From the NCBI GenBank assembly GCA_022647765.1, contig JALCLH010000001.1, forward strand, positions 163,480 to 227,479: 64,000 nucleotides of DNA, written 5' to 3'. The position numbers were made by a program, and so were the translations under genes. The DNA is from Acidipropionibacterium sp. Its GTDB lineage: Bacteria; Actinomycetota; Actinomycetes; Propionibacteriales; Propionibacteriaceae. Below, in pieces: positions 7,272-15,913 of this stretch (position 1 is its first letter; each line of letters opens with the position of its first letter). The notes below the pieces were generated by a model. It saw only the letters and a list, made by a program, of their open reading frames with translations. It searched no databases and was not told where the DNA came from.

Positions 7272-8372
7272 TCAGGCCTCGCGTCGCACCGACTGACGGG
7301 CCAGTTCCAGCAGCGCCCGGCGTCCCGGATCGGTCATCTCGGTGCTGTTCAGGACGCCGACGGCGCGCCGGTAGCCGTCCTCGATGTCCTCCTCGGCGCG
7401 GGCCCGGGCGCCGCTGCGCTCGATGATGGCGCGCGCGACGGCGATGTCGGCGTCGTCCAGGTCGTCGCGGCCCAGCAGACTCTCCAGCGTGGCGGCGTCG
7501 GCCGGGGTGGATCCGGCCAGGGCGTGGGCCACCAGGACGGTCCGCTTGCCCTCGCGCAGGTCGTCGCCGGCCGGCTTGCCGGTGAGCTCGGCGTCCCCGA
7601 ATACCCCGAGCAGGTCGTCGCGGAACTGGAAGGCCCGCCCCAGCGGGGAGCCGAAGTCGAGCATCGCCCGTTGCAGGGCGTCGCTGCCGCCGCCCAGGCT
7701 CACCCCGATCTGGCAGGGCCGGACCACCGTGTAGCGGGCCGACTTGAACTCCACCACCCGGTTGACCAGGCCCAGTGCGGACTCGGAGTCGGTGCCGGCC
7801 AGCCGGGCCTCGGCGGCGACGTCGAGCACCTGGCCGCAGGTGACCTCGGTGCGCACCGCCTCCAGCAGGGGGGTGGCGGCGGCCAGCCGAAGCGGATCCA
7901 GCCCGCAGCCCGAGAACATCTCCGCGCTCCACACCAGGAGCAGGTCGCCGAGCAGGATCGCCATGTCGGCGCCGTAGTCCTGGGAGGATCCGGCGCCGTT
8001 GGCGGCGGCGTGGCGGGCCTCGAAGCGCCGGTGGGCGGCGGGCAGCCCGCGGCGGGTGTCGGAGTGGTCCATCACGTCGTCGTGCATCAGCGCCGAGACG
8101 TGCAGCAGCTCCAGGCTGGCGGCCGCCCGGAGCAGCGGGGCGGCGTCCATCGGCCGGCCTGCCGCGGCGACCCGGGACCAGTAGCAGAAGGCGGGTCGCA
8201 GCCGTTTTCCGCCGGCGGTGTAGTCGTGGGCGGCGTCGAGCACCGGCTCGAGCTCCGCGCCGATGCCCGCCAGCGTCGTCCGTTGCCCGGCGAGGAAGGC
8301 CGACAGGCTGTCCTGGACCGCTTGCCGGAAGGACTCTCCGGCCGGGTCGGCAGGATCGAAGGAGGCGCACAT
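7272..8372 (-). CDS. idsA: polyprenyl (geranylgeranyl-type) diphosphate synthase
   Basis: A 366-residue trans-isoprenyl diphosphate synthase that extends allylic diphosphates with isopentenyl diphosphate, feeding lipid carriers, quinones or carotenoids. It shows GGKRLRPAFCYW, the first Asp-rich region MHDDVMDHSDTRRG, the FKSARYTV segment and the second Asp-rich motif FQFRDDLLGVFGD followed by GKPAGDDLREGKRT. An upstream extension is open in frame, but its proline-rich sequence is not protein-like for this family. The ATG at 8372 also sits 7 nt after TAAGGT. Chain length cannot be decided from the sequence alone. Confidence 0.92.
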   Translation of the reverse strand: MCASFDPADPAGESFRQAVQDSLSAFLAGQRTTLAGIGAELEPVLDAAHDYTAGGKRLRPAFCYWSRVAAAGRPMDAAPLLRAAASLELLHVSALMHDDVMDHSDTRRGLPAAHRRFEARHAAANGAGSSQDYGADMAILLGDLLLVWSAEMFSGCGLDPLRLAAATPLLEAVRTEVTCGQVLDVAAEARLAGTDSESALGLVNRVVEFKSARYTVVRPCQIGVSLGGGSDALQRAMLDFGSPLGRAFQFRDDLLGVFGDAELTGKPAGDDLREGKRTVLVAHALAGSTPADAATLESLLGRDDLDDADIAVARAIIERSGARARAEEDIEDGYRRAVGVLNSTEMTDPGRRALLELARQSVRREA

Positions 8373-8379
8373 GGCACCC

Positions 8380-8385
8380 ACCTTA
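8380..8385 (-). promoter_or_regulatory. -10 box of idsA (leaderless)
   Basis: TAAGGT on the minus strand ends 7 nt before the chosen ATG and no ribosome-binding site is visible. Confidence 0.55.
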
Positions 8386-8424
8386 TGGCCGTCTCGCACC
8401 GGTGGAGGCGAGGGGTGCCGTCGG

Positions 8425-9075
8425 CTAGATGAGGCGCCTCGTGGAGGAGGAGGCGTCTCGTGGGGCGGACAGTGGGGCGTGGCGGGGTGCGGAGGTCGCG
8501 AAGGCGGTGGCACCGGCTGCTGCGATGAGCAGGCACACGGGGGTGCTCAGGTTCGGCACATGCTGGCCGAAGGTGAGGCCGGCCGGGGCGCGCAGCGCTC
8601 CCCACAGTCCGTGATGGACGGCGGGATGAAGGGGCCAGGAGAACCCCATCGACGCCAAGGAGGCCACCAGCGGCGCTGCCCAGATTGCGAAGGATGGCAG
8701 CACGGACAGGCTCAGCAGGCCCAGGCCCAGCAGAGCCGCGTCGTCTCGCCATGCGGCCGCGAATCCGCTATCGATGGAGTCGGTGGGAAAGGCCACTGCA
8801 CAGGTGATGCCGGATACGATCAGCGCGATACCCAGGAGTGTGCATCTGTGGGTGAGCGGACACCTCGACGATGCCCGGCCGGAGCTGCTGGCGAACATGA
8901 GCAGCAGGGGCAATGTGGAGAGCGTGGCCACCCACAATGGGGCGATCTCCGCCGGATCTCCGTCCGGGGTCATGAGAAGAGTGAGCCCGCGCGTGATCGT
9001 GGCGAAGAGCACGGAGGCCATCACACACGACCCCATGCGGCGACGGGATGCTCGGGGTATGGTCTCGCGTGTCAC
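8425..9075 (-). CDS. multi-span membrane protein of unknown function
   Basis: A 216-residue protein that I do not recognise. It begins after a strong GAGGGGAG ribosome-binding site with a GTG start at 9075. At least five hydrophobic segments are visible, among them MASVLFATITRGLTLLM, LLGIALIVSGITCAVAF, LLGLGLLSLSVLPSFAIWAA and VCLLIAAAGATAFA. The C-terminus is short, basic and rich in Ser/Arg. It diverges from the DUF3267 gene across 175 bp. The ribosome-binding site and the regular pattern of hydrophobic segments make it a real gene rather than a chance frame. Confidence 0.65.
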   Translation of the reverse strand: MTRETIPRASRRRMGSCVMASVLFATITRGLTLLMTPDGDPAEIAPLWVATLSTLPLLLMFASSSGRASSRCPLTHRCTLLGIALIVSGITCAVAFPTDSIDSGFAAAWRDDAALLGLGLLSLSVLPSFAIWAAPLVASLASMGFSWPLHPAVHHGLWGALRAPAGLTFGQHVPNLSTPVCLLIAAAGATAFATSAPRHAPLSAPRDASSSTRRLI

Positions 9076-9250
9076 GCTGAATCTCCCCTCTCAACGGTGC
9101 GAGTATCGACACCGAGTCGTAAAAGAACACTCCGATGTGAACTCGGTATGTATATCACGTACTGTAGCGCTCCCGGGGCGCTGCGTCATGGATCTTGGGC
9201 GGTGCGGCGTGTGGCGGTGATGCGGACCATCGGACGGGGGAGGGGCATCG

Positions 9251-9802
9251 GTGAGCGATCCGAGCGCGCGCGAATGGCATCCCGGTCGCAGGGCGGCGAT
9301 ATTCATGAATGTCGTCGCAGTGGTGCTGCTGGCGGTGGGAATCCTGGTGTATGGACTGGCCTGGTCGGGTGAGCAGAATCGGTCGTTCAGGATCACCGGA
9401 GTCGGGCTGCTGCTCGCAGTCGTCACGACGCTGATCCTCACGCTCGCCCTCATGCTCATTCACGAAGGAATCCATGGCCTGGCGATCGTGTGCTCCGGAG
9501 GGACTGCACGATTCGGAGTCACCATGATCGCCCGGGTGATGCCGGCGTTCTACTGCACCGCACCGGAGAAGCGATTCACCAGGACGCAGTACATCGCCAT
9601 CGGACTGGCACCGTTGCTGACTCTCGGCGTCGGCTGCGGCATCGCGGTCGCGCTCGCACCGTTCGGCGGTTGGCTGGTACTGCCCTCGGCCGTGCACCTG
9701 AGCGGTTGTGCCGGGGACATCGCGATGGTCTGGGTCGCCGCACGACAGCCGCGCGGCACGACGATCGAGGATCTGCAGACCGGGGTGCGGTTCTGGAACT
9801 GA
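9251..9802 (+). CDS. DUF3267 putative membrane metallopeptidase
   Basis: A 183-residue membrane protein with the zinc-peptidase motif HEGIHG at about residue 76, lying in a hydrophobic stretch after LALMLI. Two spans precede it (FMNVVAVVLLAVGILVYGLA and VGLLLAVVTTLILTLALMLI) and two follow (IAIGLAPLLTLGVGCGIAVA and a segment around LVLPSAVHLSG, where an Asp in CAGDIAM could be the third ligand). This matches the DUF3267/M50-like zincin layout; substrates of this family are unknown. A GGGGAGGGG ribosome-binding site precedes the GTG start. It is transcribed away from the unknown membrane protein, and the shared spacer is comparatively AT-rich. Confidence 0.78.
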   Translation: MSDPSAREWHPGRRAAIFMNVVAVVLLAVGILVYGLAWSGEQNRSFRITGVGLLLAVVTTLILTLALMLIHEGIHGLAIVCSGGTARFGVTMIARVMPAFYCTAPEKRFTRTQYIAIGLAPLLTLGVGCGIAVALAPFGGWLVLPSAVHLSGCAGDIAMVWVAARQPRGTTIEDLQTGVRFWN

Positions 9803-9929
9803 GACTCACGGATTTCTTACGAGACGATGGGCTTCTCGGCAGTCTGGGGCACCGAGGAGCGACCATCTCGTACGTTTTCCGCGGTCTTGCTGCCGTCTCA
9901 GCGCCCATCGGGTTCCCCGACACCTGTTC

Positions 9930-9935
9930 TAGGGT
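9930..9935 (+). promoter_or_regulatory. -10 box of metF (leaderless)
   Basis: TAGGGT ends 7 nt before the metF ATG. With transcription starting at the codon there is no room for a riboswitch leader. Confidence 0.6.
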
Positions 9936-9942
9936 GAGAACC

Positions 9943-10858
9943 ATGCAGCCCTCGACCACCTCCACGGCGACGATCGCCGATCTGCTGGCACGATCCGAAC
10001 GGCCCCTGCGGTCCTTCGAGTTCATGCCGCCGCGCAGCGAGGAGGACGTCTACCAGCTGTGGCGGGCCACCGACTCCCTGGTCCCCCTGGAGCCAGACTT
10101 CATCTCGGTGACCTACGGGGCCAACGGCTCCAGCCGCGATCGCACCCTGCGCTGCACCCGCCACATGGTCGCCTCCGGCTGCGCACCGTCGGCCATCTCA
10201 CGGCCGTCTCCCAGAGCGTGGCCGAGCTGGAGCAGGCGGTGGCCGATTACCGGGACGCCGGCGTCGACCACATCCTGGCCATCCGCGGCGATATGCCCGG
10301 CGGGGCCACGGTGCCCTGGGTGGCGCGCCCCGACGGGCTGGCCAACGCCACCGAGCTGGTGAGACTGGTCAAGCGGATCAACCCGGAGGCCTGCGTCGGA
10401 GTCGGCGCCTTCCCCGACGGGCACCCGGCCTCCGGCGATCTCGACCTGGACGCGCGCATCCTGGCGACAAGGCCGAGGCCGGCGCCTCCTTCGCGATCAC
10501 CCAGCTGTTCTTCATCCCCGAGCACTACACCGCCCTGGTGGCGCGGGTCCGGGGCCTGGGATGCGACATCCCGATCATTCCGGGCATCATGCCGATCACC
10601 TCGTACGGCCAGATCAAGCGCTTCGGGGAGCTGTCGGGCACCGACGTCCCGGCCGATCTGGTGGCGCGGCTGTCACGGGTCGCAGATGACAGGGCCGCGG
10701 TGCGCGATCTCGGCCTGGAGGCGGCGGCGCAGCTGTGCTGCCGGCTGCTCGACGAGGGAGCGCCCGGCCTGCACTACTACACCCTCAATCGGTCGCGTGC
10801 GACCACAGAGCTGCACTCCATGGTGCGCGATCTCCGGCCGGGACTGTGGGATCTCTGA
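9943..10858 (+). CDS. metF: 5,10-methylenetetrahydrofolate reductase, two frameshifts
   Basis: The enzyme reduces 5,10-methylene-THF to 5-methyl-THF with an FAD cofactor and supplies methionine synthase. The N-terminus has SFEFMPPRSEEDVYQLW and FISVTYGANGSSRDRT, the middle AVSQSVAELEQAVADYRDAG and HILAIRGDMPGG, and the C-terminus FAITQLFFIPEHY, IIPGIMPITSYGQIKRF and GLHYYTLN. The frame is lost twice, near 10179 and near 10465; restoring one base at each site gives an intact 305-residue protein. The last 74 bp overlap the 3' end of helD on the other strand. Confidence 0.88.
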
Positions 10859-13067
10859 GCCCCAGCACGACCAGCCGCTGAGTGGGACGGGTGAGCGCCA
10901 CATAGAGCACCCGCACCCCGCCGGGGGACTCGGCGACGATGTCGTCGGGGTCGACCACCACGGCGGCGTCGTACTCCAGCCCCTTGGCCTGCATCGTGGT
11001 CACCGGGATCACCTGGTCGTGCCAGGCCGCCAACGGCTCGGGACCGCTCACCAGCTGTCGAGCGATGTGGATCAGCGAGGGCGGGCAGATCACCCCGATG
11101 GTGCCGTCGACCTGCTCGATGAGCTTCCTGACATGGATCACGATCTGGTCCATCAGATCCTGGCGGCTGGTGCGCGCCAGTTCGGGCTGGACGCCGGTGG
11201 AGCGCACCGCCTCGGGCAGGTCGGCGTCCGGGTAGACGGTGGAGATCACCTCGGCGGCCAGGTCGAAGACCTCGGCGGGGGAGCGGTAGTTCTTCGTCAG
11301 CCGGAAGGTCCGCCGCGGGGCGTGACCGGTGAGATCGGCCACCGCGGCGTCGGTCTCCTCCGGGTAGGGATAGGCCGACTGGGCCGGATCCCCGACGATC
11401 GTCCAGGAGGCCTGCGGGCCGCGCCGGCGCAGCATCCGCCACTGCATCGGCGTGATGTCCTGAGCCTCGTCGACCAGCACATGGGCGAAGGTGTCCTGGG
11501 GCTCCTCGTCGGAGTCGGCGTTCCGCCGGTCGGTGAGGGTGTCGGCCACCGTCACCAGCTCCCCGACCTCCTCGCCGCCCTCGATGAAGACCGGCTGATC
11601 GGCGCTCGGATCGGCCGGGGCCGGCCCGAGGATCGACACCAGCTCGTCCAGCAGCGCCATATCGGCCACCGACCAGTCCCGGCGTCCGTGCTCGCCGGGT
11701 GCGGGGATCGACGCCGCCAGCACCTCGCGGTCGTCCTCGGGCAGGTCCGGGGCCACCCGGTCGATGACCGCGCGCTCGGACAGCCGGGCCAGCTCGTCCT
11801 CGGCGCTCATCGGCGGCCACCAGGCGTGGAGGAACATCCGGAAGGAGGCCTGGGAGGTGACCATCTCGTCGAAGTCCTCCCGGGTCAGCTCGTAGGAGGC
11901 GATGGCGTCGTCGGGCATCCTCGACCAGAGCTGGTCGAGCAGGGACTGCTTCACCGCGTCCAGCCCCCGGTTGTACTTGTTGCGCGACAGGATCCGCGCC
12001 CGGGTGCGGGCCAGCGCCGCCGCCTTGAGGGTGAGCACCTCGCCCTTGACCGTCACCCGCAGGCTGAGGAACGCCGGATCCGCGGACAGCGGAAGGCCGA
12101 CCAGCCGGTCGAGCATGCCGACCATCTGCAGGCTGCCCTTCAGGGTGGCCGCCCGGGACTCGTCGAGCCGGTCGGAGCCGCGCCGCAGCACGTCGGTGGC
12201 CAGGTCGCCGACCGAGCGCAGGGTCACCGAGTCCTCGCCCAGGCTCGGCAGCACCCGTTCGATGTAGTTCATGAAGACCGCGCTGGGCCCGACCACCAGC
12301 ACTCCGCCGTTCTCCAGCCGGGCGCGGTGCGTGTAGAGCAGGAAGGCCGCCCGGTGCAGGGCGACGACGGTCTTGCCGGTTCCCGGCCCGCCGGCGATGG
12401 TGGTGACCCCTTGGTAGGGGGCCCGGATCGCCTCGTCCTGCTCGGCCTGGATGGTCGCCACGATGGAGTGCATCCGGGTGTCCCGGGCCCGGCTCAGCGC
12501 CGCCATCAGCGCCCCCTCGCCGATCACCGGAAGGTCCTCGGGATTCTCCGGGTCCAGCAGGTCGTCCTCGATGCCGATCACCCGGTCATCGCGGCAGCGC
12601 AGCACGCGGCGCCGGGTGGCCCCCATCGGTGAGGTGGCGGTGGCGCGGTAGAAGGGCTCGGCGGCCGGCGCCCGCCAGTCGATGACCAGCGGCTCGTAGT
12701 TGGCGTCGCGGACGCCGATCCGGCCGATGTGGCGCACCTCCTGGCCCTCGGCCAGATCGAGCCGGCCGAAGACCAGGCCCTCGTGCTCGGAGTCCAGCAC
12801 CGCCAGGCGCCGAGCCGCGTTGAAGGCGAAGGCATCGCGCTCGAACATCGCCGTGCTGTCCTCCTCGCGGACCCAGGTGGTCCGGTCCGAGTGGTAGATC
12901 TGCCGGCTGGCGTCGGCCAGTCTCTTGGCGGCGGCGGTGTCCGACTTCAGCTGGGCGTACACCCGGTCGACATGCGCCTGCTCGGCGGCGATCTCCTGGG
13001 CGACGGGGTCGACGGCGCGGGCGGCGGAGGAATCAGAGGTCAACGAAATCTCCCTCGTGTGGGACAC
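10785..13067 (-). CDS. helD: HelD-type UvrD-like ATPase (RNA polymerase recycling factor)
   Basis: A 760-residue superfamily 1 ATPase of the actinobacterial HelD type, which displaces stalled RNA polymerase and can confer rifamycin tolerance. The N-terminal part (about residues 25-65) is a charged helical arm. Walker A is GGPGTGKTVVALHRAAF, Walker B VLVDEAQDITPMQW, followed by WTIVGDPAQSAYPYPEE, LTKNYRSPAEVF and the C-terminal VTTMQAKGLEYDAAVV and VLYVALTRPTQRL. The start is GTG at 13067, 7 nt after a hairpin that contains the ribosome-binding site. Its 3' end overlaps metF convergently by 74 bp. I see no rifamycin-associated element upstream. Confidence 0.92.
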   Translation of the reverse strand: MSHTREISLTSDSSAARAVDPVAQEIAAEQAHVDRVYAQLKSDTAAAKRLADASRQIYHSDRTTWVREEDSTAMFERDAFAFNAARRLAVLDSEHEGLVFGRLDLAEGQEVRHIGRIGVRDANYEPLVIDWRAPAAEPFYRATATSPMGATRRRVLRCRDDRVIGIEDDLLDPENPEDLPVIGEGALMAALSRARDTRMHSIVATIQAEQDEAIRAPYQGVTTIAGGPGTGKTVVALHRAAFLLYTHRARLENGGVLVVGPSAVFMNYIERVLPSLGEDSVTLRSVGDLATDVLRRGSDRLDESRAATLKGSLQMVGMLDRLVGLPLSADPAFLSLRVTVKGEVLTLKAAALARTRARILSRNKYNRGLDAVKQSLLDQLWSRMPDDAIASYELTREDFDEMVTSQASFRMFLHAWWPPMSAEDELARLSERAVIDRVAPDLPEDDREVLAASIPAPGEHGRRDWSVADMALLDELVSILGPAPADPSADQPVFIEGGEEVGELVTVADTLTDRRNADSDEEPQDTFAHVLVDEAQDITPMQWRMLRRRGPQASWTIVGDPAQSAYPYPEETDAAVADLTGHAPRRTFRLTKNYRSPAEVFDLAAEVISTVYPDADLPEAVRSTGVQPELARTSRQDLMDQIVIHVRKLIEQVDGTIGVICPPSLIHIARQLVSGPEPLAAWHDQVIPVTTMQAKGLEYDAAVVVDPDDIVAESPGGVRVLYVALTRPTQRLVVLGLRDPTVPAGDRAPWSAALWSHATD

Positions 13068-13074
13068 ATAACCC

Positions 13075-13094
13075 GCCCTCGTCTAGGCGAGGGC
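13075..13094 (-). promoter_or_regulatory. hairpin enclosing the helD ribosome-binding site
   Basis: On the minus strand GCCCTCG, a 6-nt loop and CGAGGGC form a perfect 7-bp stem. The second arm holds the only GAGGG Shine-Dalgarno-like sequence before the GTG at 13067. A possible -10 (TAAACT, 13109-13104) would start the transcript just before the hairpin, so translation could be limited by this fold. Confidence 0.45.
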
Positions 13095-13114
13095 TGAGGG
13101 AAGAGTTTACGCGC

Positions 13115-14360
13115 TCACAACCCCCGGCGGTGCGCCCGGCCGTCGGCGCCGACCGCCGGATTGGTGGGGGAGACGTCCTCCCCGGTCAGGCGGCGGTGCA
13201 CCCGGTAGGCGGCCAGGGCACCGGTCAGCAGTTGCGCCCAGGGCTCGGGTCCGCCGTGCGAGGCGGCGCTGGCCGGCAGGGTGGCGACGCCGTCTCGCTC
13301 GGTCCAGGCCAGCGGGGGACGCCGCGTCCACCCCCTGACGCCGGCCAGGGAAGGGCCCCGGGAGGGGTCGGGAACCGGGCGGGTGTGGTCATCGGTGACG
13401 GTGATCAGGCGGTCGCCCCGGCGCCATCGCCAGGTCACCACCGGGCCCTCATCGCTGTGGATGACCCGCTCCCGGATACCCTCCGCCTCGCCGGGTACCG
13501 GCACGGAGCTCACCGAGGCGATGGTGCGGGTCGGGGCCCCGAAGATCGGCTCTCGGCGGAACGAGCGGCGAGCCGGCGGGGGAGCAGTGGCGTCCACCAC
13601 AGCGTCGGGGGCGGTTCCGGGCCCGGAGACCACCTCAACCCCGCGACGCTCCAACCGGGAGTCCAGGAGGTCCAGCAGGGGCTGGAGATCGGCCGGTCCG
13701 TCGTCGCCGAGGAGCTGCCATCTGCCGAAGATCCGGGACACGGCGAGGTCGGCGGTCAGCAGCCCGGGGCTTGCGCCGGCCGGGGCGCCGCCCGAGCGCG
13801 GTCCCAGCGAGCCCAGCACGGCGTCCAGCAGGGCCGGCAGATCCCGGCCGGCTGCCAGCGGGTCGCGGCCCCGGAGGATCTCCGGCAGTGCGGAGATTCT
13901 CGGAGAGGTGATGACGGGCTTCTCCAGACCGAGACGCCGGCGGGCCTGCCAGACCTCGTCAGCCCGGTCGAGGACGCCGCGCCAGACCTGGGCGGCCCCG
14001 TCCCCGAACTCGCCGCGGACCGCTGCCAGCTGCGCCGCCCGCTCGGTGGGCAGCTCCAGGAGGACGCCGTCCAGGGCGTGCACCGCCGGGGGAGTCCTCG
14101 ACCAGTCGCAGACCGACGCCGGCGAGCTCGGCGTCCATCGCGCGTCCCGACTTGGCGAACAGGTCCTTCCACGCCGAGGGCAGCTCCAGCACCGGCGCCA
14201 GCTCGGCGGCCAGCGGACGCCGCGAACCGGCCCGCCATCGCGGATCGGCGGCGATGACCCGGACCCGATGGCCCAGCCGCGACAGCCGCAGCGCCGCGGC
14301 CAGGGCGACCAGCCCGTCGCCGCGGATCTCAATGCGGAACTGCGGAGATGAGGACGGCAC
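13115..14360 (-). CDS. FAD/NAD(P)-binding oxidoreductase-like protein, frameshift near 14087
   Basis: The first ~90 residues form a Rossmann-type nucleotide-binding start (RIEIRGDGLVALAAALRLSR followed by LGHRVRVIAADP). After LRLVEDSP the frame shifts by one base near 14087 and continues as AVHALDGVLLELPTERAAQL to the end. Removing one base gives about 414 residues. The middle (EILRGRDPLAAGRDLPALLD, LTADLAVSRIFGRWQLL) and the C-terminal half resemble phytoene-dehydrogenase or protoporphyrinogen-oxidase-like flavoproteins, but I cannot assign a substrate. The GTG at 14360 is the likely start. It is divergent from the ABC transporter operon. Confidence 0.6.
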
Positions 14361-14754
14361 CCGCCCATTGTGCCGAGACCTATCAAGATTCTCACAATGT
14401 GAGACACGATATCAGTATGTAAGAGGGAGTTGAGAGACGCAAGAGCTTCGTCCTATTGTTTCAATTAGATTTCAGAGTATGTGGCTTCTGATGAGAGGAA
14501 CGCCGGAACATGGCTGAGCACGAGGCTTCAGCGCGTCGCCCCATGTGGGCTCGCGCGATGGGCTCGTGTCTCCGTTCCTGTTGAAGATCCGTCGATTGAC
14601 GCACTGCCGCTTTCAATCCTGACGAGAAGTCCGCGGTTTTCTGTTTCTTGTCCTTCGTTCGTTGTCTTTCCCGATTCGGGTGGTCCGCGGCGTCTTACCG
14701 TCCCGTTCCGTCCTCGGGTACCCCCGTATCTCTTTTATTCCTGGAGAAGTTGTC
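14361..14754. other. 394-bp divergent intergenic region with a palindrome
   Basis: No gene is visible. The region has noticeably lower GC than its surroundings. A perfect palindrome CTCACA-A-TGTGAG lies at 14391-14403 close to the minus-strand gene, a plausible operator. An AT-rich stretch around 14455-14480 could hold the promoter of the ABC operon. I looked for TPP, cobalamin and SAM riboswitch cores and saw none. A GGAGAAG ribosome-binding site ends the region at 14742-14748. Confidence 0.5.
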
Positions 14755-15906
14755 ATGTCACATATTACCGGCAATGAGCCGCCATCCACTCCTTCGCAGC
14801 CCGACCCTCAGAATCCGGCCACTCTGCCATCGGGTGCGGTCCTGGCCGACGACGATGCCGAACAGACCCAGCGCGGGGTCGGCCGCCGCACCCTCATCAC
14901 CGGAGTCGTCGCCGCAGCCGGTGGCCTGATTGTCGGTGGCGGAATCGGTGGCCTGATCGGGCGCTCCACCGCCAAGGGCAGCGCGACGGGGACTGCGGCG
15001 GCGGTGAAGAACCGGCCACTCTCGGTGATCTATGGCGGCGACGTCTGTGATGCACCGGCCATCGTCGCCAAGGAGAAGGGCTTCTTCACCGAGGCCGGAC
15101 TGGACGTCACCCTGCATCGCACGGTCGGCGACGAAGACATCAAGGCCGCCGTCGGCTCGGGTCAGTTCGACGCCTCCTCGGGCATCTTCTACTCCTGGCT
15201 CAAACCGGTGGAGCAGGGCCAGAACGTCAAATTTGTCGCCGGACTGCACTCGGGCTGCCTCCGGCTCGTCGTACCCAAGAGTTTCAAGGGCACGGTTGCA
15301 AATCTCAAGGGAGCCACCATCGGCATCCCGAGCCTGTCCTCCAGCGCCACCATGTTCTTCTCCATGGATCTGCTGGATGCCGGCATCAACCCGCTGCCGG
15401 AGGCCAAGCAGGTCACCTGGAAGGTGCTGGACCCCTCGACCCTGGCCGACGCCCTCAGACGCGGTCAGGTGGATGCCATCGCCACCTCCGACCCGATCGC
15501 CTTCCGCCCCATCCTCGACGAGTACGGCACCGAGCTGGCCAGCAATATGAGTGGGATGAATGCTCAGGAATTCTGCTGCTGCACGGCCCTCAATGGTGAC
15601 CTGGTGAAAAACGAGGCACCTCTTGCTCGGAAGCTCATCGAAGCCTGGTGCCGCGGGTCGCGGTACGTGGCCGGGCATGAGGCGGAGGTCGCCCGTATCG
15701 AGGTGGACAAGAAATATGTTGCCGGGGATGTCCCGACCATCGAGAAACTTCTCAGGGGATATGGCTGGAAGCCCTCTGTGGTGAAACTGAAGGACTCTCT
15801 GCTGCCCGGGATCGAGAAGTTCAAGAAGACCGGCTATCTGGATGCGTCGGCGAACCCCCAGCAGCTTGCCGACAAAGCCTTCACCACTCTCGGTATCGGG
15901 TGGTGA
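14755..15906 (+). CDS. Tat-exported SsuA/NMT1-type ABC substrate-binding protein
   Basis: A 383-residue periplasmic-type binding protein. Residues 43-66 look like a twin-arginine signal (GRRTLITGVV then a Gly-rich hydrophobic stretch), so export in folded form is likely. The mature part has the NMT1/SsuA pattern: NRPLSVIYGGDVCDAPAIVA, EKGFFTEAGLDVTLH, FDASSGIFYSWLKPVEQGQN, LKGATIGIPSLSS and LRRGQVDAIATSDPIAF. An unusual Cys triplet, FCCCTALNGD, occurs at residues 274-276 and recalls the CCCFC motif of fungal THI5. Sulfonates, nitrate or a thiamine precursor are possible substrates. Permease and ATPase genes follow. Confidence 0.88.
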   Translation: MSHITGNEPPSTPSQPDPQNPATLPSGAVLADDDAEQTQRGVGRRTLITGVVAAAGGLIVGGGIGGLIGRSTAKGSATGTAAAVKNRPLSVIYGGDVCDAPAIVAKEKGFFTEAGLDVTLHRTVGDEDIKAAVGSGQFDASSGIFYSWLKPVEQGQNVKFVAGLHSGCLRLVVPKSFKGTVANLKGATIGIPSLSSSATMFFSMDLLDAGINPLPEAKQVTWKVLDPSTLADALRRGQVDAIATSDPIAFRPILDEYGTELASNMSGMNAQEFCCCTALNGDLVKNEAPLARKLIEAWCRGSRYVAGHEAEVARIEVDKKYVAGDVPTIEKLLRGYGWKPSVVKLKDSLLPGIEKFKKTGYLDASANPQQLADKAFTTLGIGW

Positions 15907-15913
15907 GGATCAG

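Noticed and set aside
4234..7296. A 1,020-codon open frame on the plus strand opposite the DMT transporter and kinase genes
   Set aside because: It lies antisense to two well-recognised genes, has no recognisable domain and a Gly/Arg/Asp-rich composition typical of shadow frames in GC-rich DNA.
10059..12632. An 857-codon plus-strand frame over metF and helD
   Set aside because: Only its beginning (metF middle part) is real protein; the rest is the antisense of helD.
13068..13115. Rifamycin-associated element upstream of helD
   Set aside because: The known element with its CTTGCGGCAAG-type core is not present in the short upstream region.
14408..14754. Riboswitch (TPP, cobalamin or SAM) before the NMT1-type transporter
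   Set aside because: None of the conserved core words of these riboswitches is present.
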